Shown in pieces: positions 42,917 through 50,819 of a DNA stretch of 64,000 nt. The translations under genes and the position numbers were made by a program. The stretch spans positions 62,001 to 126,000 of the forward strand of contig JAWKRP010000015.1 in NCBI GenBank assembly GCA_041389565.1, in the 5' to 3' direction. This stretch comes from JACKEQ01 sp041389565. GTDB taxonomy: Bacteria; Myxococcota_A; UBA796; GCA-2862545. The notes under the pieces are model-generated. The model was not told where the DNA came from and did not search any database. It saw nothing but the letters and a program-made list of their open reading frames with translations. Positions within the stretch are counted from its first letter, which is position 1; the number at the start of each line of letters is the position of its first letter.

Positions 42917-44662
42917 ATGAACCCCGACAACTCCGGGCACACCGAGCCTCGAGGGCTCGGGCGCGCGTTCGAGTTCCACGAGTGCCTCGGGCGCGGTGGA
43001 TTCGGAGAGGTGTATCGCACCACCATGGTCGCGCCCTCGGGGGTCCGCCAGACCGTCGCCGTGAAGATCCTCCGCCAGGGCCTCGACCCGTTCGGTCAGT
43101 CCGTGGAGCGGCTCCGTGACGAAGCGCACCTGCTCTCCCGGCTCGACCACCCGGCCATCCTGAAGGTGCACGATCTCGTGATCCTCGACGGCCGGGTGGG
43201 GCTCGTCACGGAGTACGTCGACGGGGTCGACCTGAGCGTGCTGCTCAAGCCCGAGAACGACATGAGCGCGCGCATGCTGGCCGAGTGCGTGGCGGAGGTC
43301 GCGAGCGGGCTCGACGCGGCCTGGTCGACCCCCGGGAACGACGGGCGCGCGATGCAGCTCGTGCACCGCGACATCAAGCCCGCGAACATCCGCGTGTCGA
43401 AGCACGGCCAGGTGAAGCTGCTCGACTTCGGGATCGCACGGGCGAACATCGAGCGCGAGGCGTCGACGACCACCGACACCCTGATCGGCACGTACCAGTA
43501 CATGGCTCCCGAGCGCTTCGGGAACATCACGGGCCCCGAGGGCGACGTGTTCGCGCTGGCCTGCGTGCTGTTCGAGGGCCTGTCGAAGCAGCGCTTCCTG
43601 AACGGGCTCTCGCTCCAGCAGCACTACGTCGCGATGGCGTCGCAGTCGAACTACGACCCCCTGCTCGACGAGCAGCTCGCGATGCTCCCGGGCGACGTGC
43701 ACCCCGGCGTGCGCGACATCCTGCGCCGTTCGCTCGCATTCGACCGCACCGAGCGCCCCAGCGCGGCCGAGCTGAACGCGCAGCTCGAGTCCGAAGCGCC
43801 CTTGCTGCGCGGGCTCTCCCGGCGTGCGTGGTGCCGCGAGCACGAGTTCCCGGCCCCGAACCGCTCGGGCGACCTCACCGGCCTCCGCATCCTCGAAGGC
43901 CACGCGATCCCGGGCGCGAGAGACGAAGACCTCCAGCCGCCCGAGGTGCTCGACACCCGCCCGCGTGTGGAGCGGCCGTCGAAGCCCCTCATCCAGGATC
44001 CGCCGTCGGTCGAGACCGTCGACGTGCCGCGCTCCGTGTCGGCCGTGCGCCGGCGTCCGTCCACGCCATGGTGGGTGTGGGTCGTGCTGCTGCTGGCGAT
44101 CGGCGGGCTGGGTGCAGGGATCGCGTCGATGTTCGCCGGTGTGGTGCTGGGCCAGAGCCTCGTGAGCCAGGGCCCGCCGGAATCCGTGCGCCCGACACCG
44201 CGACCCCTGGCTCCGGTCCCTCCGTCCCGTCCGGTACCGTCCCTCGGCACTCCCGAGCCCGCTCCGGGCACGCCCGCACTGGTCGACCCCGCGCCCGCTC
44301 CACAGCCCGTGGTCGCACCCGATGTCGTGCCGGAGCCCGTCCCGGAGCCCGTTCCCGACCCTCAGCCCGCGCCCGACCCCGTGCCCGCGCCCGATCCACA
44401 GCCCGTGGCTCCCGAGCCCGTGGCGCCGGCTCCGACGGGCGGGTCCACCGGGCTCGTGAAGGTCGACTCGCCGGTGCCCGTACAGCTCATCGATGCCCGC
44501 GGGAACGCCATGGTGCCGCGCGGGAGCGTGCCGTCGGGGTCGTACACCATCGAGGCCGACTTCGGGAACGGCTACGGCCGCGCGGGCTCGGGCACCATCC
44601 GTGCGAACCGCATGAACACGGTGCAGTGCAAGCGGCTCATGCGGACCTGCTCCATCGAGTGA
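42917..44662 (+). CDS. Transmembrane Ser/Thr protein kinase
   Basis: A 581-residue Hanks-type kinase. Catalytic landmarks: LGRGGFGEVY glycine loop, AVKILRQG lysine, LVHRDIKPANI catalytic loop, LLDFGIAR (DFG) and YMAPERFGN (APE). After a linker (about 285-390) comes one membrane span, WVWVVLLLAIGGLGAGIASMFAGV (near 397), then a Pro/Val/Ala-rich extracytoplasmic stretch of about 85 residues and a small C-terminal domain with cysteines (VKVDSPVPVQLIDARG ... RLMRTC) that resembles a PEGA-like beta fold. It probably senses envelope state through this domain. It lies between two surface-protein genes and overlaps the convergent one by 26 bp. Confidence 0.9.
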   Translation: MNPDNSGHTEPRGLGRAFEFHECLGRGGFGEVYRTTMVAPSGVRQTVAVKILRQGLDPFGQSVERLRDEAHLLSRLDHPAILKVHDLVILDGRVGLVTEYVDGVDLSVLLKPENDMSARMLAECVAEVASGLDAAWSTPGNDGRAMQLVHRDIKPANIRVSKHGQVKLLDFGIARANIEREASTTTDTLIGTYQYMAPERFGNITGPEGDVFALACVLFEGLSKQRFLNGLSLQQHYVAMASQSNYDPLLDEQLAMLPGDVHPGVRDILRRSLAFDRTERPSAAELNAQLESEAPLLRGLSRRAWCREHEFPAPNRSGDLTGLRILEGHAIPGARDEDLQPPEVLDTRPRVERPSKPLIQDPPSVETVDVPRSVSAVRRRPSTPWWVWVVLLLAIGGLGAGIASMFAGVVLGQSLVSQGPPESVRPTPRPLAPVPPSRPVPSLGTPEPAPGTPALVDPAPAPQPVVAPDVVPEPVPEPVPDPQPAPDPVPAPDPQPVAPEPVAPAPTGGSTGLVKVDSPVPVQLIDARGNAMVPRGSVPSGSYTIEADFGNGYGRAGSGTIRANRMNTVQCKRLMRTCSIE

Positions 44663-46505
44663 GCAGGAGGAGCAGCGCGCCCCACCCCAGCAGCGCGCCT
44701 CCACCCGTCGCAGAGCACGCCCGGCTCGGCCGGATCGCAGGATCGACCCAGTCGTCGCAGTTGCGGTCGCGCCCGGCGATGTCTTCGGGGGCGTCGGGGT
44801 AGATGCCGGCTTCCTGGTCGTTGCAGTCGCCGAGGGCCGTGGCCCGGCCCGGACGGGGGCAGGACTCGAACGCCTCGCCCGGATCGAGGAGGTCGGCGAA
44901 GCCATCGTGGTCGCGGTCGTTCGGGTAGACCAGGATCGGATCGATCAGCTCGGGGTCGTCGTCGTCACAGTCGTAGGGCGCGGGGACCGTGTCCCCATCG
45001 GCGTCGACGTTCGGCACCCCCGCATCCGCGCCCGAGAACACGCCGATGTCTTCGCCCACGTTGCTGCCACGCCCGATCAGCGGGCTGTCCTGCCGCAGGC
45101 GGTAGTCGTCGAGCACACACCCGACCGGCGGCCACACGTGGAGCCGCGGATCGCTGTTCACGTTGTTCCCGAGATCCTGGATGTTGCCCTGCGAGGGCAC
45201 CGTGTTCTCGAAGTACGCGTTGTTCTGCAGCGTGGTGTTCGCGGCGTTGCCCGCCTGCAGCAGCGCGAGGTCGGACTCGCCGTCGTGGCCCGCGACGATG
45301 GAGTCGATGAGCAGGTACGAGGTTCCGCCGACGGCCGAGCCGTTCGCGTTCCGGTTCCCCACCAGCGCGCTGTGCCGGATGGCCGCCGTGCCCGCACCCA
45401 CCCGGATGCCGCCCCCCCGGTTGCGCCACACGAGGTTGTTCGCGAACGCGAGGGGCGTGCTCTCGAGGTACACCGCCCCACCGTCCACCGGGGCGACGTT
45501 GTCGCAGAACGACGACCGCACCATCGAGCCCGTGCCGCCCGTCACGAACACCGCACTGCCGATGGTGTCGGAGCGGTTCGCGAGGAACAGGGTGTCGGAC
45601 ACCGAGCACGACGTGGCTTCGCAGCGCAGCGCGGCACCCGAGCCCGTGGTGCGGTTGCCCTCGAACACGGAGCGCTCGAGCGTGAGGCTGCCGCCGTACA
45701 CCCGCAGCGCTGCGCCCGACTCACCCCGGTTCGCGACCAGCTCGGAGCCCGTGATCACCACGGTGGAGTCGACCCCGACCACCGCGCCCTGCGTGGTGGA
45801 CCGGTTCCGCAGGAACGAGCTGTCGGAGATGTCGAGCGTCGAACCGCCCGTGACGCGGATCGCCGTGCCCCGATCGCCCACGTGATCCGCGAACACCGAG
45901 CTGCGCACGATCACCGTGGCCCCTTCGGCGTAGATCGCTCCACCAGGCTCCCCGAAGCTCTCCGAGCCGACCGATACGCAGTCGTCGAGCTCCACCGTCG
46001 CGCCGGGCTGTACCTCGATCTGCGCACCCCGATCCGCCGCGGCCCCCCACAGGAAGTCGGACGACACCGCCGTGAACACCCCTGCGACGCGCATGAAGCT
46101 CTCGCGCCCGATCCCCGGATCCCACCCCTGCCCCGACGGATCGACGGGGAGCCCCCGGAACACCACGCGCTCCGAGGAGAGCACCCCGAAGGCATGGACG
46201 TGGATCACCTCGGTGTCGGCAGCGCCCATCTCCACCGTGAGATCCGCGAGATGGACCGTGCCCGGCGCGCCGTCGACGCCGTCGATCTCGAGCCGCGTGC
46301 CCTCCGTGCGGAGGACCGTGAGCCCCGGGCCCGCTCCGCGCACCTCGACCTCGCGGCCGTTCACGTCGAACGAGGCCGGATAGACGCCCGGATCCACGAG
46401 CACCACCGTGACCTCGGCCGCGCCGACCGCCGCGTCGATCGACGTGTACTCCTTGTCGGGACCGACCTGGACCTCGATTCCGTATGCCGTCGCGAGCAGC
46501 CACAT
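44637..46505 (-). CDS. Secreted parallel beta-helix protein with DCDD unit, MYXO-CTERM-like tail
   Basis: A 622-residue exported protein with a very short N-terminal hydrophobic segment (MWLLATAYG). Residues 20-480 show parallel beta-helix repeats of the Pel/right-handed type (SSDFLWGAAADRG, RSSVFADHVGDRGTAIRV, RNRSTTQGAVVGVDS). Near 510-600 there are two DCDD-type units (PYDCDDDDPELIDP, GDCNDQEAGIYPDAPED). The tail ACSATGGGALLGWGALLLLLTRWSRSA has a cysteine, a hydrophobic helix and basic end like MYXO-CTERM, with fewer arginines than usual. It follows the outer-membrane protein gene by 14 bp on the same strand, so an operon is likely. Confidence 0.8.
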   Translation of the reverse strand: MWLLATAYGIEVQVGPDKEYTSIDAAVGAAEVTVVLVDPGVYPASFDVNGREVEVRGAGPGLTVLRTEGTRLEIDGVDGAPGTVHLADLTVEMGAADTEVIHVHAFGVLSSERVVFRGLPVDPSGQGWDPGIGRESFMRVAGVFTAVSSDFLWGAAADRGAQIEVQPGATVELDDCVSVGSESFGEPGGAIYAEGATVIVRSSVFADHVGDRGTAIRVTGGSTLDISDSSFLRNRSTTQGAVVGVDSTVVITGSELVANRGESGAALRVYGGSLTLERSVFEGNRTTGSGAALRCEATSCSVSDTLFLANRSDTIGSAVFVTGGTGSMVRSSFCDNVAPVDGGAVYLESTPLAFANNLVWRNRGGGIRVGAGTAAIRHSALVGNRNANGSAVGGTSYLLIDSIVAGHDGESDLALLQAGNAANTTLQNNAYFENTVPSQGNIQDLGNNVNSDPRLHVWPPVGCVLDDYRLRQDSPLIGRGSNVGEDIGVFSGADAGVPNVDADGDTVPAPYDCDDDDPELIDPILVYPNDRDHDGFADLLDPGEAFESCPRPGRATALGDCNDQEAGIYPDAPEDIAGRDRNCDDWVDPAIRPSRACSATGGGALLGWGALLLLLTRWSRSA

Positions 46506-46519
46506 GCCCGGAGTCTACC

Positions 46520-47635
46520 TCAAGGAACGACCATCCCCACCGAGAGGCCCGCCTCGAACGTGGTCTGGTGCAGCGGGCGCACCCGCGCCGGGAGCTGCTG
46601 CTCGAAGCCCCGCGTGTGCGCGCCCACCTCCGCGCCCACCCGGATCCGCGACTCGCCGGCCTCGATCGACCAGCCCCCCCGGCCCACGACGCGCACGCTG
46701 TCGAGCCAGGCCCCCACCGTGAGCCCGGCATCGCCGGCGTCTCCGACCCATCGGGCCCCCAGCGCGGGCAGCAGATCGAGGCGCTCCTTGTTCTTCCCGC
46801 CCTCGAGCAGCGGCGTGAACGCGACGTGCACGCCCAGCTCCACCTCGATCGGACCCGCCGCACGCGACACCCCGAGGTCGCCGCTCGGGCTGAACCTCAG
46901 CCCTCCCCCCGACAGCCGGCCGATCCACAGCGGGAGCACCACGCGCGCGAACGCCCCGGCCTGCTCGAACGCGAAGCGGGCTTCGCCCGACACCTGGGCA
47001 CCCGCGCCCACCCCGCTCGCCTCGGGCAGGTAGTCGCCCGGCTCGTCGGGCTTCTGCGACACCCACGTGAAGCCCGGACCGATGGACGCGATCACCCAGC
47101 GATCGGCCGGTGTGGTGGGAATGCGCGCGCTCGACTCGCTCGACCACGAGCGCGGGATCGAAGAGCCCAGGACGCTCTCCCAACGCCCGCCCCGCGAGCG
47201 CTGCAGCACGTGGTCGCCCTGGAGCGGACCCAGGCGCTCGGCCCGCACGCCATCGACGTACAGCTCGACCCCGGCCGCGATCGGCTCGCCACCGTCGGGC
47301 GCGATCGGCGCCACGTCTGCGAGGAACGGCGGGACCTCGACCCCCGGATCGATGGACCGCGCGGTGCCCAGCGGCACGCCGGCCTCCTGGCCATCGGCGA
47401 ACCGCACGATGGCGTCGAGCACGAGCATCTCGGCCCATGGCTTCGTGGGGATGGGGCCCTCGAGGCACGGCACGCGCTTGCCGAGCTCGCGATACCGCGC
47501 CCGGAACCCCGCGACGTCGTCGTTCCCGACTGCCGTGGAGGCCGCCTGGACGAGCGCTTCGAGCTCGGCAGCGGTGAGGGGCGAGGCGCACTCGTTGGAC
47601 CACGCCAGGCTCGCGAGGAGGACCATGGCCGCCAT
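46520..47635 (-). CDS. Outer-membrane beta-barrel-like protein
   Basis: A 371-residue protein with a weak signal (MAAMVLLASLAWSNECA, where the second Met may be the real start). The first ~170 residues form a soluble N-terminal region with cysteines. The second half is rich in alternating hydrophobic strands separated by glycines and charged turns (VIASIGPGFTWVSQK, VSGEARFAFEQAGAFARVVLPLWIGRL, IEVELGVHVAFTPLL, LTVGAWLDSVRVVGRGG), the pattern of a bacterial beta-barrel, and it ends with a hydrophobic strand FEAGLSVGMVVP. No specific family was recognised. It sits between the LOG-family and beta-helix genes. Confidence 0.6.
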   Translation of the reverse strand: MAAMVLLASLAWSNECASPLTAAELEALVQAASTAVGNDDVAGFRARYRELGKRVPCLEGPIPTKPWAEMLVLDAIVRFADGQEAGVPLGTARSIDPGVEVPPFLADVAPIAPDGGEPIAAGVELYVDGVRAERLGPLQGDHVLQRSRGGRWESVLGSSIPRSWSSESSARIPTTPADRWVIASIGPGFTWVSQKPDEPGDYLPEASGVGAGAQVSGEARFAFEQAGAFARVVLPLWIGRLSGGGLRFSPSGDLGVSRAAGPIEVELGVHVAFTPLLEGGKNKERLDLLPALGARWVGDAGDAGLTVGAWLDSVRVVGRGGWSIEAGESRIRVGAEVGAHTRGFEQQLPARVRPLHQTTFEAGLSVGMVVP

Positions 47636-47706
47636 CTTGGCACAACGACCTGTCGGAGTTCACCGACGAGCTGCGCGGCATCCCACCGGAGGACGCGCGA
47701 CCGGGC

Positions 47707-49185
47707 TCAGTCGGCGAGCGCCAGCCTCCAGGCCGACTCGCCCCCCTCCAGCGCGAGCACCAGCAGGTCTCGCGCCACGAGCGGGCGCGCGGGGGCGGGG
47801 TCGGGCACGAGCGCCAGCCGCGGACGCCCTTCCCGCAGCAGCACCGCGCGCCAGAACGACGCCGCGGAGTCGCGGTGGATCCAGTCGTCGCCCCCCACGT
47901 CGAACAGCCAGTCGGCCAGGCGATCCGCCGCCTCGGGCCCGAGCCACTGCCGGGTTCCGGACGGCGGATCCACCCGCGTGATCGACCAGTTGGAGCGGAG
48001 CTTCAGCGCCCGGCGGAGCTCCGCTTCGAGCGCGGCCTCCGGCTCGGACGGCGCGACGTACCAGCTCGCCTCGAACCGCTGGATGCGGTCGACCGCCTCG
48101 CGGCAGCTGTCGACGAGGCACACGAGGTCGCCGTACACCTGCCCTCCCGACACCTGCTCGAGCAGCGGCCACACGGGCTTGGTGGTCGTCCAGTACTCCC
48201 GTCCGAGCAGCACCATCGGCGAGATCTGGCCCGTCGTGGCGTAGTGGTTCTGGCACGCGTCCTGGAAGATCTCCTGGATCGTGCCCGCGCTCCCGGGCGC
48301 GAACACGACGCCGTGCGTCGCCACCGAGAGCACGCCGTCCTCCCGGATGGAGTTCGCGAAGTACTTCGCGATGTGCGTGGCGAAGGGCGTGGGCGGCTCG
48401 TGCCCGTACAGCCACGTCGGGATGCCCACGCTGAGGGTGCCGTTCACCCGCGGCCACTGCTCGCGCACACGCCAGGCGCGCTGGAGCCAGTCGGGGTCTG
48501 CATACTCCGTGTGGGGGCGCGCTCCCACGGGACGGACCGCGAACGGGCCCGACAGGACCGCATCGATCACGTCGTCCGGACGCCCCGCCAGCCAGGCGCC
48601 GAGGTGCGTGGCCTCCATCGCGCCCGGACCCCCACCCGACACCATGAGATAGCCCCGCTCCGCGAGCATCTTGGACAGCCGCACCACCTGCGCGTAGCCC
48701 GGCTCGCTGCGGTCGAGGCCGTGCCCTCCCATCACCGCGACCACCGGGTGGCTGTCGAGCACCTCCCACAGGGCGTCGGAGATGCTGTGGTCGTGCAGGC
48801 CCTGCCAGAGCCCCACGGCGATGTCGCGGGGCTTGCCACGCCCGTCGGCGACGTACTGCCGGTAGATGCGCTGATCGAGGCAATCGTGGAACGACTCGGG
48901 ACGGTCGGGATCGAAGGCGTCGTACAGCTCTTCGGCGGCGTAGAGCCGGGACCGATGGACGGTGAACGCGCGATCGGGGAGGTCGGGCACCACCACGGCC
49001 CCGTGCTGCACCAACAGTCCGGCCGCATGCGGCTCGAGCTCGCACGCCAGGAACAGCGTGCCGGGACACCGCAGGTGCCGGATCGCGTCGGTGCGTCCGC
49101 GGAGATCCAGGCCCTGGATCGCGGCGGGCGCGCACGCGCTGGCCACCCAGGCATCGAACCCCTCGAGCGTGTCGATCTCAATCAT
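47707..49185 (-). CDS. LOG-family (PpnN-like) nucleotide-binding protein
   Basis: A 492-residue protein with a Rossmann-type LOG domain. GYLMVSGGGPGAMEATHLGAW is the nucleotide-binding loop, and GVVFAPGSAGTIQEIFQD is the second signature, where serine replaces the second glycine of the usual P-G-G-x-G-T. Members of this size resemble PpnN (YgdH), a nucleotide 5-prime-monophosphate nucleosidase, rather than small cytokinin-activating LOG enzymes. The N-terminal ~170 residues are family-specific extra sequence. Its start overlaps the stop of the YtcJ-type gene by eight bases, so it is translated from the same message. Confidence 0.78.
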   Translation of the reverse strand: MIEIDTLEGFDAWVASACAPAAIQGLDLRGRTDAIRHLRCPGTLFLACELEPHAAGLLVQHGAVVVPDLPDRAFTVHRSRLYAAEELYDAFDPDRPESFHDCLDQRIYRQYVADGRGKPRDIAVGLWQGLHDHSISDALWEVLDSHPVVAVMGGHGLDRSEPGYAQVVRLSKMLAERGYLMVSGGGPGAMEATHLGAWLAGRPDDVIDAVLSGPFAVRPVGARPHTEYADPDWLQRAWRVREQWPRVNGTLSVGIPTWLYGHEPPTPFATHIAKYFANSIREDGVLSVATHGVVFAPGSAGTIQEIFQDACQNHYATTGQISPMVLLGREYWTTTKPVWPLLEQVSGGQVYGDLVCLVDSCREAVDRIQRFEASWYVAPSEPEAALEAELRRALKLRSNWSITRVDPPSGTRQWLGPEAADRLADWLFDVGGDDWIHRDSAASFWRAVLLREGRPRLALVPDPAPARPLVARDLLVLALEGGESAWRLALAD

Positions 49186-50731
49186 CGCGGCCCTCCACCA
49201 GGGTGCCGACGGGCGTCCAGTCGTCCGTCCACAGCGTGAGGTCGGCGGGCAGGCCCACGGCCACGGCCCCGACCTCGCCTTCGGCATGCACCGCGTACGC
49301 GGCGCGCTCGGTGAACGCCCGCACCGTCTCCGACTCCGAGAACCGCTGGTCCGGGAACCAGCCCCCCACCGGCTGGCCCACCGCGTCGGTGCGCGTCACG
49401 GCGGCATGCACACCGAGCGCCGGCTCGTGCGACTCCACCGGGAAGTCGGAGCCGAAGCACACGTGTGCGCCGGCCTCCTCGAGGGTTCGCCACGCGTAGG
49501 CCCACGCGATGCGGTCGGGACCGAGGCGTGCTTCCGCCCACGGCATGTCGGAGGTGGCGTGGGTGGGCTGCATCGACGCGATGGCGTTCAGCGCCGCGAA
49601 CCGCGGGACGTCGGCCGGTGCGACCACCTGCGCGTGCTCCACCCGCAGGCGCACCGTCGCGTCGGGATGTGCGGCGCGAGCCTCTGCGAAGGCGTCGAGC
49701 GTCGCGTGCACCCCGGCATCTCCGATCGCGTGCACAGCGAGCTGGGCGCCCTGCGCCACGAGCCGGGTGGCGAGGCCGGCGAGGTCCTGCTCGCTCTGGA
49801 TGGGGGTTCCGCGATGCCCCGGACGGTCGCTGTAGTCCGCCGAGAGCCACGCACCACGCGAGCCGAGCGCCCCGTCGGCGAAGGCCTTCACACCGACCAC
49901 CTGCACGCGGCCCTCCCCGAACGGGCCCGTCTCCATGAGGGTCTTCGCGGCATCGGTGTCGGGAGAGACGTACACCCACAGGCGGATCGGCAGGGCCTCG
50001 CGCCGGGCGAGCGCCTGGTAGGCGGCGAGGTTCGCATCGGACGCGCCCATCACGTGCACCCCGACGAGCCCCGCGGCACGGGCGGCCTTCGTGCCCTGGA
50101 GGGCCTGGTCCTCGAGCTCCGCGGCGGTCGGCTCGGGGGTCGGCACGAGCGCCATGGCCTCGTCGACGAGCACGCCGAGCGGGGCTCCGTGGGCATCGCG
50201 CAGGATCTCGCCACCCGGCGGATCGGCAGTGGCGGCGGTGATCCCCGCGGACTCCAGCGCCGCGGTGTTCACCCACACGGCGTGCCCGTCGACCCGGCGG
50301 AGCGCGGCCGGCCGGCCGTTCGACACGGCATCGAGCTGGGCAGCGGTGGGCCACGCACCCGCGGTGTCCGACCAGTCGTTCTGGTCCCAGCCGCGCCCCA
50401 CGATCCAGCCCTCGCCCGGCGCCGTGCGGACGCGGTCGAGCGTGGCCTCGAGCGTGGGGAGGCCCGTGACGTCGAGCTGGACGAGCTTTCGCCCCAGCCC
50501 CGTCGGGTGCCCGTGGGCGTCGACGAAGCCCGCCGTGATCCGCGGGACCTCGGTGACCACGGTGTCGGGACCGATCCACTCGGACCCGTCGTCGTCCACG
50601 GCGAGGATCTTCCCGTCCGCGATGACCACGGCGGCTGGACGGTGCCCGTCGCCGTCCCACAGCTCGCCCCGAACGACCCGATCCGCCGGCGGGATCGACG
50701 ACCCGCACGCCAGCAGCGCCCACACGACCAT
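49178..50731 (-). CDS. YtcJ-type amidohydrolase lipoprotein
   Basis: A 517-residue amidohydrolase (cyclase/imidazolonepropionase-like superfamily, YtcJ group). MVVWALLAC is a minimal lipoprotein signal with C9 as lipidated residue. The barrel metal motif is GFVDAHGHPTGLG (H-x-H), with AVHAIGDAGVHAT, RVEHAQVVAP and VCFGSDFPVES (conserved Asp) following, and RITAGFVD before. These enzymes hydrolyse amide or formyl bonds in small molecules; the true substrate is unknown. An envelope location fits the lipoprotein signal. It is the first gene of a probable four-gene minus-strand operon. Confidence 0.85.
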   Translation of the reverse strand: MVVWALLACGSSIPPADRVVRGELWDGDGHRPAAVVIADGKILAVDDDGSEWIGPDTVVTEVPRITAGFVDAHGHPTGLGRKLVQLDVTGLPTLEATLDRVRTAPGEGWIVGRGWDQNDWSDTAGAWPTAAQLDAVSNGRPAALRRVDGHAVWVNTAALESAGITAATADPPGGEILRDAHGAPLGVLVDEAMALVPTPEPTAAELEDQALQGTKAARAAGLVGVHVMGASDANLAAYQALARREALPIRLWVYVSPDTDAAKTLMETGPFGEGRVQVVGVKAFADGALGSRGAWLSADYSDRPGHRGTPIQSEQDLAGLATRLVAQGAQLAVHAIGDAGVHATLDAFAEARAAHPDATVRLRVEHAQVVAPADVPRFAALNAIASMQPTHATSDMPWAEARLGPDRIAWAYAWRTLEEAGAHVCFGSDFPVESHEPALGVHAAVTRTDAVGQPVGGWFPDQRFSESETVRAFTERAAYAVHAEGEVGAVAVGLPADLTLWTDDWTPVGTLVEGRDD

Positions 50732-50819
50732 CCGACCTCCGGGCGCCTCTGTAACAGACCGTCACGCCTGCACCATCCGCCCCGGACCCGCGTGACGGCT
50801 CGGGGGAAGGAGGTCTCCC

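Noticed and set aside
44200..44430. Separate Pro-rich gene inside the kinase region
   Set aside because: It is the extracytoplasmic linker of the kinase in the same frame.
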